Positions 36,915 through 50,774 of a DNA stretch of 64,000 bases are shown in pieces (the first letter of the stretch is position 1; each line of letters starts with the position of its first letter). The notes beneath the pieces are model-generated. The model was not told the origin of the DNA. It worked only from the letters and a program-made list of their open reading frames with translations, and searched no databases. Both the position numbers and the translations under genes were made by a program. Source of the stretch: Sipunculus nudus (Eukaryota; Annelida; Sipuncula; Golfingiida; Sipunculidae); contig CM049319.1 of assembly GCA_026874595.1 (NCBI GenBank), forward strand, positions 17,373,601 to 17,437,600, in the 5' to 3' direction.

Positions 36915-37135
36915 GATACGCGGGGGGGGGGGGGGGCAGGGGGTTCTGACCTCCCTTTTCCCCCACTTTTTCAGACGCCACAATCTTTTTTTATAAAGAA
37001 TTCAGACCAATATTTGCGGCCTGGACCCCCCCCCCTTTTTTTTTTCTCGACCTGGGGACCTCTTTCAGGCTTTGTCATTTGTCCTCCTGGGCTGGACCCT
37101 CCCTTTTCCTATATCCTGGATCCGCCCCTGGAACT
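36915..37135. mobile_element. G/C-tract element ending CCTGGATCCGCCCCTG
   Basis: G16 tract at about 36919-36934, C10 and T-rich middle, and right end TATATCCTGGATCCGCCCC then TGG. Same end style as 20678-20790. Confidence 0.5.
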
Positions 37136-40100
37136 GATTAAAACATCAACTCATGTTGATTTTGGTCCAAACAATAGAGGGTTGGGCAATTCCTTTATGA
37201 CTTACATGATTGTTATTTTCTAAAATATACTACAGGTGTCGCTACCAATCAAACATTTTCATGTACGAACACCGAGCGTACCGATAAATAAAGACAGTTA
37301 CTTGAAAAACAGTTATTTATTGATATTCACCCACAGCTATTCCAGCTTATTAACCCCCTCAAATTTTCAACGCTTAATACTATCTGCCGCCCTTATCAAT
37401 GCCAGGGAAAAGCTGAATTCCACCTTCTTCGGAAATTTGTCATTCAAATCCAACCTCCGCACAGGGTCAAGATATATTATTACAAATGACTCACATTGAC
37501 CTAGATTGCTGGGGCAACCACTGTATACAAACATGGCGGACCTCATTGACCGAGACGTCACCTTAGACTCAAGCAGATTTACCAAACACGTGCTTAAACG
37601 GGTGGCATGTGGTATTGTTTGTTTAAATTTATACAGCCACGTCACCGATATCGCGCTGCAATGTAGTACCCCGGGTTTTACGAAATTGCAAACAACTGAG
37701 ACAATTACATTCGTTATAACGGTTATATTTGGGATTCATGATTTCGGCGTAGAACGTGCTTTTTGAATAAATATGTGCAGGAGGTTTATTCTTGATATTC
37801 ATAGATAGACCTTCTGTATGGAGAATGACTCTAATCAACCAAAAAGCCAACCTCCATGCAGAGCGCTGATAAAAGGAACAGCTTAATAAGCATGACAAAA
37901 TGATGACTGACAGTGCGTCAGTCTCTCCGTTTGTTTGTTCTTGGTTTGTTAGCATAATAACTCAATGGACATGTACAGGATTCACCGGTTAGCGTATAGT
38001 TTCTAATAGCTAGCGCTGAGAAAGACTCAGAAAGACATGATGTAATTTTCTTAAGCATTATGGAAAAATATTAAAAAAGGCCCCATTTCGGAAACACGAA
38101 GCATCATTCCTGACACCTTAAGGAAAAAAAAAGGCATTTTAGAGGCGTGGCCGCAGAAAAGTTGTACGACAACGGTTTAGTGCCAACGTCTGTTATAATA
38201 TTATCAAATTATTTATTTTTTGTCAGTATATGTTAAACTAATTGCGTGAAAAATACAGAGCTGAGCTGTTTTCCTCAATTCCAACGATGGCTGATTTGGA
38301 TCAGTTAAGATTTCTTTTATTTCTTAATTTTCTCGAAATATTATTGAAATCGTTGTAACAACCAGATAATTTGCATTTAAGGTGCATCTATCAATGCCTT
38401 TCTTATTTCCCAATGCCATGGCTTAAAACATAAAAATGAATCTTGGTGTAAATTGAAGAGAATGATAACAAGTTGCCCATGGGCCATGATGCCTAGGTGA
38501 ATATTACAAACTACTATAAAGGCCATAGGACATGAGTATAGGTTACAGTTACCTAACCATGTGATAACGCAGAGAGGTTACTTTAGTACTTAATTAAGTT
38601 TGAACATTCCTGGTCCAATGGTTACGATTTACAAGATAACGAATTATTTCGATATCTCCGAACAATATTTCGAGATTTCGATCTATAATAAAAAAAAACT
38701 GTCCTAAACAAGCCAACTTATATAACCGTGGTCACATCAGTAAATAAAAATGCATAAAATAAATGATTAATAGTTTTGTCATAGGTGTACTTTTAATTAT
38801 AGATGAAATCACAAAAACACATCGGTAATTTGAATGAATTTTCTATTTTTTTGCAAGGCAGTAATTAGCTGTCAAAGAAAGGCAACTGCCAAGAGGAAAT
38901 TTGAGATTTAGTCTTTTGAATCTATATATCATTTAATGCTAAACATATCAGTTTAATCAGATAATATTCTTGCGCTCCATGTGTAGCTGTTTTATCATTC
39001 TAGACTATTTAAGTCTTGACATTGGTAACTTGGTAACGAACCAGTAAGCTCGTGCACGAAGATATATATCGACTGATTGAGGTTTTTCGCCGTTTAGTTT
39101 CGTTGGCGAAGCAAAGGACATATGTAATTCCCATCATGCACAGCAAGTTATAAATCGGCTCGATCCCCGGATTGGCTATAAAGTCGGTCGGTTGTAGTTG
39201 CCTGTCTCCGGGTTCCAGGTTTCCCTGTACCCCTATAAAGACTACCGAACGCCACCACCAAAGCCACTGAGAGTGCCGTAATTAGTTACAACAACTATTT
39301 GTAAAATAAATAAGTATATATATATGGGATAACCCTGCTTCAGAAATCAGCAGTGGCTAAGTGGAAGGAGAAATAGAACACATGCAGGGTATCACCATTG
39401 TATAACTATAGTGTAAGGAGTGCACTAAAACAGTGTTATGAATGATGTCAAATACACCTAAACAGTGATGTGTATCACTAACAGTATACCCATAATTTCG
39501 ACATACGACCTGTGACGCCCGGGTTTTATTGTGTACGCGAAATGGCAGCCCACACGAACAGTTTCGAGAAACTGGGAGAGGATCGATAAGGGCGCGGGCA
39601 GTGACATGAAAGTACTTGGAGGACACTGCGCGGAGAGTTTGATTGAAAGGGGATGTGTATGTTTAATGCGGAATAACGCATTTTTTGGACCAAGCCAAAA
39701 TCCAGCAAGACTACTGTTATTTATGTGATAGATGATAAAGAGTAACGCCTCTCGAATTGATTTATTTATTTGCACACAAACTTTCTTAAGCTCACCGGCT
39801 TCTCCGGCAAGTAAGAGTGTATAATGTTATATGTTCCTCTGTCTTCAATTACAACAAAAAAAGTATAATCATCTAAAACTATATTAACAAAAACATCATA
39901 TAAAAATATCAGACAATCCAACACCACACCGATATATCAAAGATGATTAAGCACAGGGCTCTGGAGTATAATTTTCGTTTCTTTTTTATAGGTGGCACTG
40001 AGTACTCTAACTGTGATGACGAATATAATTGTATCGAAAAAAGATCAACAGTACTTTCTATCAAACGAAAAAAATTAGAGGTATGATAATTATAACCTCC

Positions 40101-40664
40101 CCCCCCCCCCTCAATCAACCTTTCAAATATGCAACAAGTGGGGATTCCAATTATGAAAACATCCATAGGAACCAATGTTCACCGATGTATAAAACGGTAC
40201 CGGAAATACAGTAAGCCAATTGTAATCAGAGATCACTGTACAAAATACACATTAGTGTTGGTTGTAGTATTACCATATTCATTATTAAAAATTCCTGGAT
40301 GTTGCTGCAGCACTCTATAGCTTAAAACTGCTGCTTATATATGCGTTTCTGTATACGTGTACTCATGAAGAACCGCTTCTATGTCCACCAGCGTATGTGC
40401 GTAAGGATGTACACGCATGAAAATACATCCATATCTCGAAATACGTAATAAGTCAGGAACTTGTTCAAAATCTGGGAACCATGAATAAGTTACATCGTTT
40501 CCGCCAGATGGCAGTGCCTGCCCTACCAAGTCTCAGTTGCTGCCATGTTGCGACAGCTAAAACAATCTGACCGGGCCAAAACAACACCGGGTAATTAAGC
40601 AAATGTTCGCGAATATACACTCATAACAATGTTCTCCCAATCGGGGTTTTAAGTTCAATATATT

Positions 40665-40860
40665 TCACAGTTTAGGGCTGGACAGTGAAGCTGTATCTTC
40701 CAGCCAGATGTCGGAAGTACAGTCACCTCCCGGGTATCTCATCTCGTGAGCCAGCGCTGGTCCGTCCGGCTCCTCACCGAAGTCTATAGCGAACTTAGTG
40801 TTGAGTTTCATACCTCCCTTTTCCGTGTCTACGTCAATCTGTAGCATAAAACTGCCGTGC
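40665..40860 (-). CDS. SELENBP1: SELENBP1 homologue exon 10 (residues 419-483, stop)
   Basis: Encodes [35 protein letters not shown] and SDIW followed by an 11-residue extension, then TGA at 40667-40665. Confidence 0.95.
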
Positions 40861-40896
40861 CTGTGAAATAAAAAGACACAAGTTCCATTATATCAA

Positions 40897-40949
<53 letters not shown>

Positions 40950-41012
40950 GTCTGTCTATCAGTCTCTCCCTGTGTTTTAATTTTTGCCTCTCTGTCTCTG
41001 TCCGTCTGTCTG

Positions 41013-41078
<66 letters not shown>

Positions 41079-42267
41079 GATCATTTCCTTAAAATTATTA
41101 CTGTGTATACTGATCTTTATATTTACGATTTAAGGTGCAACACCATGGAACTGTTAATAAATACTTGCCTTTGTTTAAGTATGTTTTTGGTATAATAGAC
41201 ATGCTTATAATGATATAAGCATCTGCTAACTATTATTTTCAAAGATATCCACTAGATGACACAGAAGATCAATAGAAGTGCCGCTGCCAGTACATTCGAT
41301 TTTAAGTTTAAGAGTATTAATCCAATCTATAAATAAATATTGAATAAATATTGAATATACACTGAATGAATTTTGAATAAACATTTAGGTTTACTTGAGG
41401 AGGTCTGGATAAAACTGTTTGTCCCAGTTCTTGTACAGTGAGGTGGTGACGTAGAGCCTCTTCCCGTCCAGGGACAGCTGTAACATCTGGGCGCCCCCTT
41501 TCACCTCTTTCCCCTTCACGTACAGAGGCTCCGGCTGAGTGGTCAGCTCAGAATCCTCAGTCACCTTCACCGCTCCTCCACGGCAGATACTCCCCCCGAT
41601 GAAAACCTAGAGAAGAGCATTAACATATCTAAAACTAGATGCAAGTCACCACCAAGCAAACACTGGAACTCCCCACCCCCTTGGGTCAGCAACTGAGTAA
41701 TGAAAGGGAAAAGGCTACCGGGTGTAGGACCTTGAAAATAGGATCTAGTTTTAAAATAAATATTATTCGCTAATCTGTGAACCACAAGCATCAGACAGGT
41801 GGAAGGAGGGGAGGGGGGGGGTTGTTTTACACTCGGGGGGGGACCTAAGTAGGTATGACCCACAAAACATTATAACCCACATATGAATGCAGTAATAAAG
41901 TATCACCCCTATAACCCTATAAGATCCCCGTCCTGCGGGAGTAAGGGGGAGGCTTAAAAAAAGTGTTATTCCTATACTGGTGGACCGAATGACACAGTCA
42001 GTAAGTTCTGTAATTAGTGTTGTTGCTGTTTGGCAACATCTAGGGCAGGTACTGACATCTGGTGGTGTTTCATATAACAAGTTCATATTAGGCGCTCGTT
42101 TGATGGCTCGAGCTGCAGACGTTACGGACTCAGTTATACGTCTGTCGAGACATAGCTTTATTTTACATATTGCAGAGGCAAACATAATATTATTGGCCTT
42201 GCAGGTCATTTTTTTCATTTAAATCAATATAAATCATCATTTCATTATAAAGCAATATATTTATTTC

Positions 42268-42315
<48 letters not shown>

Positions 42316-43565
42316 CCTGAATGAACACTGTACAGGATGTAAAAATAACAATTTTGTATTGATTAAAATGAAGGAGTTTTAGCCAGGCATAATGTACCTT
42401 AAAACACCATGATATGGATATTTTAAATGAGACAACAATAAAAAAGCACAGCAGCGCACATAGTTTGTTGCTGCGAAACCATACACACCTGACCAGTGAG
42501 TTTGGGGTTTTCAGGGTCTGTGACGTCATACTGCCTGACGTCACCATGTAACCAATTGCTGATGTAAAGGAACCTGTCATCGAGCGATAATAAGATATCG
42601 GTGATCAGACCTGTAAATGTAAAAAAAATACTAAAATATAAGAACGCCGAACAAAAAAAAAAAAACAGTGTATACTATGGTGGGCTTTATGTTTGTGAGG
42701 CTGAAATTTCGCGATTTCTTCATTTTGAATGTTTCGCGATGGTTTAATTTTCGCGATTGCACCAGAACTCGTAAAATCTAGGCATAACAGGTTCTGTTTA
42801 GAAAAGTTTATAAAAAAAATCCTACAATACCTAACTAATCTCTGGTTCAGTCATTAAATTAGGACTTGTATCATAGTCGATATGCATCACAGTCAGGGTG
42901 TTCTGCTAATGCATGGGCAAGTTACGAAACTGGGCAAACATTAGGTTGCTGATGAGGAGGTCATCTTATTTTATTAGCCATCTTTTTTTTCCGAGGGTTT
43001 CATATTCGCAATTAATTCCCATTCACGAATATCGCGAAATTAAATCCCTCGCGATTAAAAAGGCATCCACAATATTTCTCTATAATTTAAGATTTCACAC
43101 AGAGCGCAAGTCTACTTTCTGTTTACATAATTTTGCACAGGGTACCGGTCTAATGTAAGTTTTATATATTAAACTTCTTCACCAAAATAACGGTTTGAAT
43201 ATACACATAAATAAATCGATGTAGTTAAAAGAATCAAACCTGGCATGTGGGGGAGGGCCCAGCCTTCTACCTTTTTCGGTGGTATTGTAATGACCTTTTG
43301 TGCAGCCCATTCGCCACTCTGAAAATAAATATCAAGTTTCCTTTGTCAACACCAGGTGGCGCCTCTTTGTATGTCGTTGTGCCAAAGCGCAAAACGTACC
43401 CTGGTTATGTCTTTGCATGCTAGTATATACTGTGTCCCTTTTGTACAGGGCATATAAAAAAAAACAGGATACAAACATAAACATGGACCAAAATAAACTG
43501 ATTAAGTAAACAATTTATTTTTGCTACTAATATTGTTAATGGTGTTAAAAAATCGGTTGTTTATA

Positions 43566-43630
<65 letters not shown>

Positions 43631-45902
43631 ACAATGACTGACTTTGTCCTATTAAAATCAACCTTCTAAAATCTTTCACTACAAATAAAATTATAACCAC
43701 AGCTAAGGGCAGATATTTCAATTTAGAAAAGCCAACAGTCTAGTTCTGACTGTTCACATCATTACGTCTTTACCTCAGTTCTGTGGAACCGGAAGACCGT
43801 AGAGCTGAGCGCGCATCCCACAAACCCTTGCGTGGCCTTCGGATCGTGCAGGAAGCGGATCTCTAGAGGTATCAGACCTTCCGATCCGAGGTCAATCCGC
43901 TGGATTTGCTTGTGACTCGTCCAGTCCCACACATTCAAATGACGCCCATATTGCCCTGAATGGAAACATTTAATTTGAATGTTAACATTCTGACATGTAT
44001 CGTATTACTATTTTCGACTCCCCTTTGTTAAATAAACTCAAATAATAAAAATCATATTTCCACAAAACTATTGTGTTTGTACATAATTTTATGATTTTTA
44101 ATCCAGAAGTCTATTGCAAAAGCTTGTTTGGATAAATAAAACAAGGTACTTACCGGCGACACGGTTTTGAAATTTTTTGTCTTTCATTTGAGATATAACA
44201 GATATACGATAATGCTTTTGTCGCTATAAGACATAGTGTCTGTCAATCCCAACAAATGTTGCAAGTGTTTTGGCAAAACGTTACCTTTCTCGACGTCAGC
44301 TGGATCAAAGCCCTGACGTAGGACATTAGGCGTGCCCCATTCAGTGCTGATCATAACGTTATGGCCGGGCTGGTACCAGAAGTCGTAGTTGAAGGGAGCG
44401 TGTCCGTCAGGGCCCTCCCAGTTACCGATCAGATCAAATGATTGACCGTCCAATAGGATGAACCCACCTGTAATTATCGTGTTAAATAATTAATGCACAC
44501 GATTTAATGTAAAACTAAGGAAATTAAGAAAGTAATGACATAACATTCATATGTACTTGTGTTTTCTGCATGGCCCAGTTTTTTTTTAAATAATGTTATT
44601 TTTTCATATTTTGTCATGAAAGTTTTGAATGTTGTACATTTGATATTGCATAATTAAACTTTTAATGTTATGGGGTTGATATTTCCCTAACGGAGGCATT
44701 ACATTGCTTTCTTCACATATATGGTGACCGAATAGAAAGCAAGTATAATTTACAATTTTACCATCTCTGATGATTTTTAGGATGACTTTCATGCTTAATC
44801 AAAAGGGATAAAATTGAACAATAAACCTAAAATTGTGGAAAATTTAGACATGATCCGGGGGGTTGAACCGTGGGAAGCGCATCTTGAGGATACTTGTGAA
44901 AGAACAAGAGGCAGACGATCCACAGAAAGATTCCTGTACCCATGGAGACACACACACGCACAAAAATTGAACTCCAAAGCCTACCCCAAGTTAAGCGAAA
45001 ATCCATGAGTGTTATTTTGAATGATACTTATCACGGGTACATAAAGCTTGATGATGGCATTTTTTTTAAATGAGGACGAAGCAAACCATCCGTTGTTTTA
45101 TCTGTTATATGTCGTTAAGATATTTCACCATTTCATTTATTAAGCTCCGGGGCGCTCAAACTGCGGAACAGCACCCCTAAAACCACAACGACTTAAGCTA
45201 AGATTCCATATGAATGTAATGCAAGTTGCAGATTAAATCCGTGTAGACTTAATATATATGGTGAGATTCCTTATGCGCGGATTCGGCATGCGGAATGCGA
45301 ATCTGGCAAAACGATTGATACATGTAGCGATACCTCATGGTATCAAGGTGCAACACATAGAAAACAGGCATGTCTCCGTGCAGGTTCATGTGAAATCTCT
45401 CAGACGCATTCCTCATGCTGCATTCCGCATTCCGTATATAAGGATTCTTAGCTTTAACTATTATGCGACGTCCTCTTCCCATTTTTAAAATGAAATGTTG
45501 AATGATCTTCGATGCACAACCAGTAGAAAAAACTCAGATGATAACATACCCTTTCTTAGGTCGAAATCGTTTACATTTAGCCTCTTCCACATGCTCACCA
45601 CAACAAACATGTTTTCTGGAAATAAATGCTGTCCTATAACAGAAGCACTTGATTACAGCTTTAGCGGCACCTGGCGTCTGTTGGAGAGACTAGCTTTACC
45701 TTTTGCGTTTCCGTTTTTATCCCCCATGGCGCTGATCATAATCTGGCCGGACCCCAGGCAGTGTGACGTGTGGGGCATGCTCAGGTCACATGTCTTGTAA
45801 ATATCCTCGGGTTCAATCACCTGATAAGGAGAGAGAAGTGCAGAAAGATGAACATTCAAACAACAGTTCCATTCCTGCAGACATGAACACAAACACAGTA
45901 CA

Positions 45903-45942
<40 letters not shown>

Positions 45943-46026
45943 TTATAGAGAGACAGAGGGAGAGAGAGCCAGACAGAGAGATAAACAGATAGAGACAGAA
46001 GGAGAGAGAGAGAGAGAGAGAGACAG

Positions 46027-46059
<33 letters not shown>

Positions 46060-49000
46060 GAGGCTCAATTAGCCTGTATGCGGAACTTGATCAAGATCAA
46101 TATCCAATTTTGCTTTATTCATACTGAAATTAAGGATCGAGGTCTTCCCGACTAACTTTAGTTCAGTTATAAAAAGAATAATACCTCTCGAACAACAGTA
46201 TGATATAAAAATAGCCGAGATGGATTAAACCTCAGTAGAGATAGACAAAATAGAGATTGAACGTCTGGTCTTGACAGATATATAAAATAGAGAATATCAA
46301 CATGCTGCCTGCGAATTACATCAAATCCTTTTACGCACTGGTCATGTTCGGCCAAGTTGTTTTGGCTCTTGTGAATATGTGAATGCATTCGACATATAGT
46401 ATTATGGAAAAGGGATTTTTCTGAAACTTTTATTTATTAAATTTTCCATTAACAATTAATGAACACGAAATGCATATTAACATTACAATTTTTAACGTTT
46501 TCGGATATTTACTCAATTCATTTATCCTATTGCCGGACCAACAGGAACCTATTCCAAACAAACAGCAAAAATACGGCATTAACCTGGGGAGCAAAGGCGG
46601 TATATATTGAATAACAAGAATCATAAAAAGTACCCCCACTAAGATTCTAAGACAACTTTGACAAACACTTGCCAAAGTACTTTCACCATCTTGCTCTTTA
46701 TTTGGCAATGTGTGTGATTAAACAAATATCATTCGAGTCCCTGGCCGTCAATAGCAATTGTGCAGTGAGGCAATGGAAATTCACCAGAGGTCTATTATAC
46801 GGGTCAACTGAGTATCTGAATAAAAATCCCTGGGCTGTAGTATCTAGGTCAATATTTATAAAAAGTAGAGGGGGGAAATAGACCCAAAAATACTGGGAAA
46901 AAGGCGGTATAACAAAGACAGTTATAAAAGAGAGCTATTCTGACAATGAATCTCTGTCTGTAATTGCTACCTGTCACCTCAGTGGCCTTTTTCTTGTACT
47001 GAGACAGGGAGCACATCGTCTGAATCTCTATTAGGTATGTCAGTTCGTAGCATGACCTGGATGCGCTTTGCATTTTATCACAAAGTTTGGCCTATAAGCC
47101 AGTACAATATGTGTATTACTGCACTACTTCCTTGTTCGTCCCCGGCTTGTCGTCCCCGAGTTTTGTATGTAAAGTGTTCTTGTACTATATATAGACTGAC
47201 CATTTCTTTCTATCCATTTAGCTCTTACGTTCAGAGACGTACGATCTAGTTTTTTTTAACACTTTTAAAACATGATCAAATACTTTATAAAGATCACAGC
47301 AAACGTTACAGAATATGTCATCTATGGTCTTTGTGCAGCATTAGAACAGTGTGTGCATGAAACGGGACCTGGTAACGATGATTATTAGCAAGCGGTAGAT
47401 TTATCTGTACAATACAATACATATACATGTATGTAACTTCCTGAATGTACACATATATAATATTATCGCCGACTGTTGTATATACATATCTGAAATGTTA
47501 TTCAGACGTGTATCCTAAGATAGTAGACCCAAACAAAACTGTCATGCAGTTGCAAATGAACGCTCTATCATTATTTTTTCAATATGGATTACCAGACTGT
47601 CTCTTAATCCCGATTGGCCTGAAAACGGTCCCTTATAGACTGTTAGAACAAAGAGTTTTTTTTTTAATTTTTTTTGGTAGAGAAAAGGGTAGTTTTGTCT
47701 AACTTTGCCTTTAGCAACCTTCTAAAGGGGCTTGTTCTATGTTTTTCCCAAAATTAACCCTATTCGCCTTGAAGAAAACCCTTTCATAGCGACAATGCAA
47801 TTAATTCCGGATTTCAACTGCTAAAACTATGTTTTTAGGTTTTTTTCCGAGGGTGTTTTTCTTAAAATATACCCCTTCTACAGGTTCGCATCAGGGATTT
47901 AAGAGCAACAGAAAGGGTAACATAAACCCCAATTTTTCGAATTTGGACACTTAAAAAACCTTCTTGCAATCCTTTGGAAAACCCGTTTTTCTAACAGTGT
48001 ATATACGTCTGAGATATATATCGATGCAATCAGTGCGGATATCATATATTGTTTCTTAGCAAAATAAGCTCATGGTAATTTCAATAATTTCACAATGTGG
48101 CAACTTGCTCTACCTAATTTATCTTTCGGCTTTCATTATATTGATTCGCTGAATTTATTGTTCCTACTGCCGAATATACGGAAAAAATAAACCCAATGTG
48201 GTTGGTTGCATATTTGCGGAAGTTGAAAAGTCACTTTTTGCAAAACACCCTTTAAAAAACTGGGGTCCGTCTTACTTAATATTAGGTGTCCTTGTCGAAT
48301 GTGTTTGGATTATTAATTTCAGCGCGTCCAACATGTTATAACCACGTGGATCTAACCAAAACGTTTTCGTGCTGTGGAACCGACGCTTTGTGGCGCATTT
48401 GTATTAACGGTTCAAGGGATGTTTTCCGTTAATAGACTTCAGATAATGTAATAGGTCCCTTTAAATGTTCGCTTAAAGCATCTTCTACTATACCTTACGG
48501 ATTATGGGGATGTGTCGGTTAACGAGTTTATACGGTACCTTTGGGAATTTATTTCATATGAACTCGTGTCTGCTTTACCTTGTGGATTTTCGGATTGTTC
48601 GGCTCATCTCCGACGTCCACCACGTAAATTCGGTTGGAGTTTAGACAAGGCATGATCAACTTGGTTCGTGATTTGCTGGAATCCCCGAAACAGCTCGAGC
48701 AAGCATTCCATCCGGTGTGGTGTACCTCGTCCCCAATATTCGGCATGAACACCCGGCTCAAAACCTGTTACAATATAAAATACAGGGTTTGTGACAAGTT
48801 CACATTTGCATGTGTTTGTAAAAGCGCGGACGATCAACATATCTCGTCTCAATGCAAAGTAGAAATATGTCTTGTTATTAATGCAAGCCTCCGTGATTCA
48901 CTCATTCTGCCGATATTCCCAGGCTTATTCGTGTGCATTAATTAGTATAAAGTGACTCTACATTTGTGAATATTCCTTGATAACGTTCATTAATCCTGAT

Positions 49001-49779
49001 CATGTGCTGGACCCACGCCAAATCCAACCGATTCTTCATTGGCAGATTCCTGAAATGCCTTGAAAATTTCATGAGATTCCGTTCATGTCTGCATGTGATA
49101 TGTTGTGGCCAAACACACAAACACACACACGAACGAGGATGAACGCATACCCTCCTGACGAAGGCAATAAGCCCATAGCGTATTTGGGCATATACAGTAA
49201 AGTGTGGTATTTTGGATTTTTTTGTGAAAAATTGTGTCGTTTCACGGAATTCAGTGATCATAATGTTTAGTGTACGAGTAGACGTTCAAATATAAAATAC
49301 AGGGAATGTGAAAAGTCAAAGTTTACCTTTGTAATTGTGGATTATAAACTTTGACGATCTCATAACTGCATGTCCAATAAAAATGTGGAACCACTTTCAG
49401 TTTTTCCTTAATATTTTACAAACATTGGTCTGGGACCCCTCTTACATATACATGTTCAAAAAACTGAAAATCAGCTCGACGATTCAGTGTATATAAGTCT
49501 GGGTTTTTATGATACAGGTTGTTTGTGCCTATTATTCATTAATTTCAGATATCTGACCAAAATTCATTTGTTCCTACATACCTGTAACACCTACATTAAA
49601 TAGTTCTGGGTATCATTTTAAAAAAAATAGATTGTATATTTTATTTGGTTAAAACAATATTTTATTGCAGAAAAGCAATGAGGATCAGAAAACATGGCTT
49701 CGCCCTATATTAATCCTTCTCCTCGAACTACATATAAGGACAAAATCAACATAATAAATACATGTGCAATCAACAGAAT

Positions 49780-49824
<45 letters not shown>

Positions 49825-50716
49825 CATATACATCTACTCATATAAAGCATAACACACGAATGAGTATATGTTCATACATTATGCATGTATGTTAAGGTGA
49901 GCAACCTGGGGAACTGGCAACATATGTGCTAGGGGATCTATGTGTAATTCTATTACATGCACCTATTATGCCATCTGGGAAGTATAATAACATGCTATGT
50001 GAATCGTTTTGTTACAGAAATAAAGTTGTAAATATGGCCGAACATCTTACAGTTTTCATCATATGATAAATCGTCACTCCCCATTAAGTAAACATTTATG
50101 TTTTGATAAACAACAGGAATGTTTGAGAGAAAATTCATTCTGTTTGTGGCATACAATGGACAAATTAACAAATAGTGTTCGGGGGTCTCCTCGTGCTGCC
50201 CACAAGAACAAAATGGATTGTCAATACAATGGTTTGCGTACAGGTGAGCTTTCAACGAGTTACAACCCAGTCTCATTCCTACGTGAATATATTTTATTTG
50301 GGTTTTTAAATGTTGATTTTATAGGGGCTTTAAGTTTTAAGTGTACATTTTTTTAATTTCACTATTAAAAGCTTCACATTAGAGATAGGCAAACAAAAAC
50401 CAATACGTATTTTAGAACGTGTGCTCAACTCTTTTAAGTGAAAATGGAATCTTTAGAAACCTTAAATGGCGTAGAAATATTTTTTAAGGTTAAATATATT
50501 AATATATTATAATATATTTAATAATATTAAAATTGGTCCTGAATCTTTAAAAAAAATCATATACAACTTTGTATAGGATATATTTAACTCTCAGAATATG
50601 TACATATCAAAGCAACAGTTTAGGAATTATTAAGGAAAAACTGAGCGATGTGTAAACAGATTCCCGAGACGTTACTAGTGTCATTACATATGAACGGATG
50701 ATGATATTTATTTATA

Positions 50717-50774
<58 letters not shown>

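Larger units (their letters stand above)
33631..40664. other. Intergenic spacer between the BLVRB-like gene and the SELENBP1 homologue
   Basis: About 7 kb with microsatellites, the 53 bp tandem, a hairpin and a G/C-tract element. The 34270-34700 segment is richer in GC and CpG than its surroundings and may hold the reductase promoter. Sequence at 39498-39552 resembles 30853-30905 (CCTGTGAC.TCCGAGTTTTA). No other gene recognised. Confidence 0.4.

Noticed and set aside
39156-39235. tRNA-like sequence (GCTCGATCCCCGGATTGGC)
   Set aside because: No matching A box or acceptor stem around it.
41763-42218. 151-codon - strand ORF in SELENBP1 intron 8
   Set aside because: Lies between good exons 8 and 9 that join in phase without it; no family resemblance and a poly-G tract inside.
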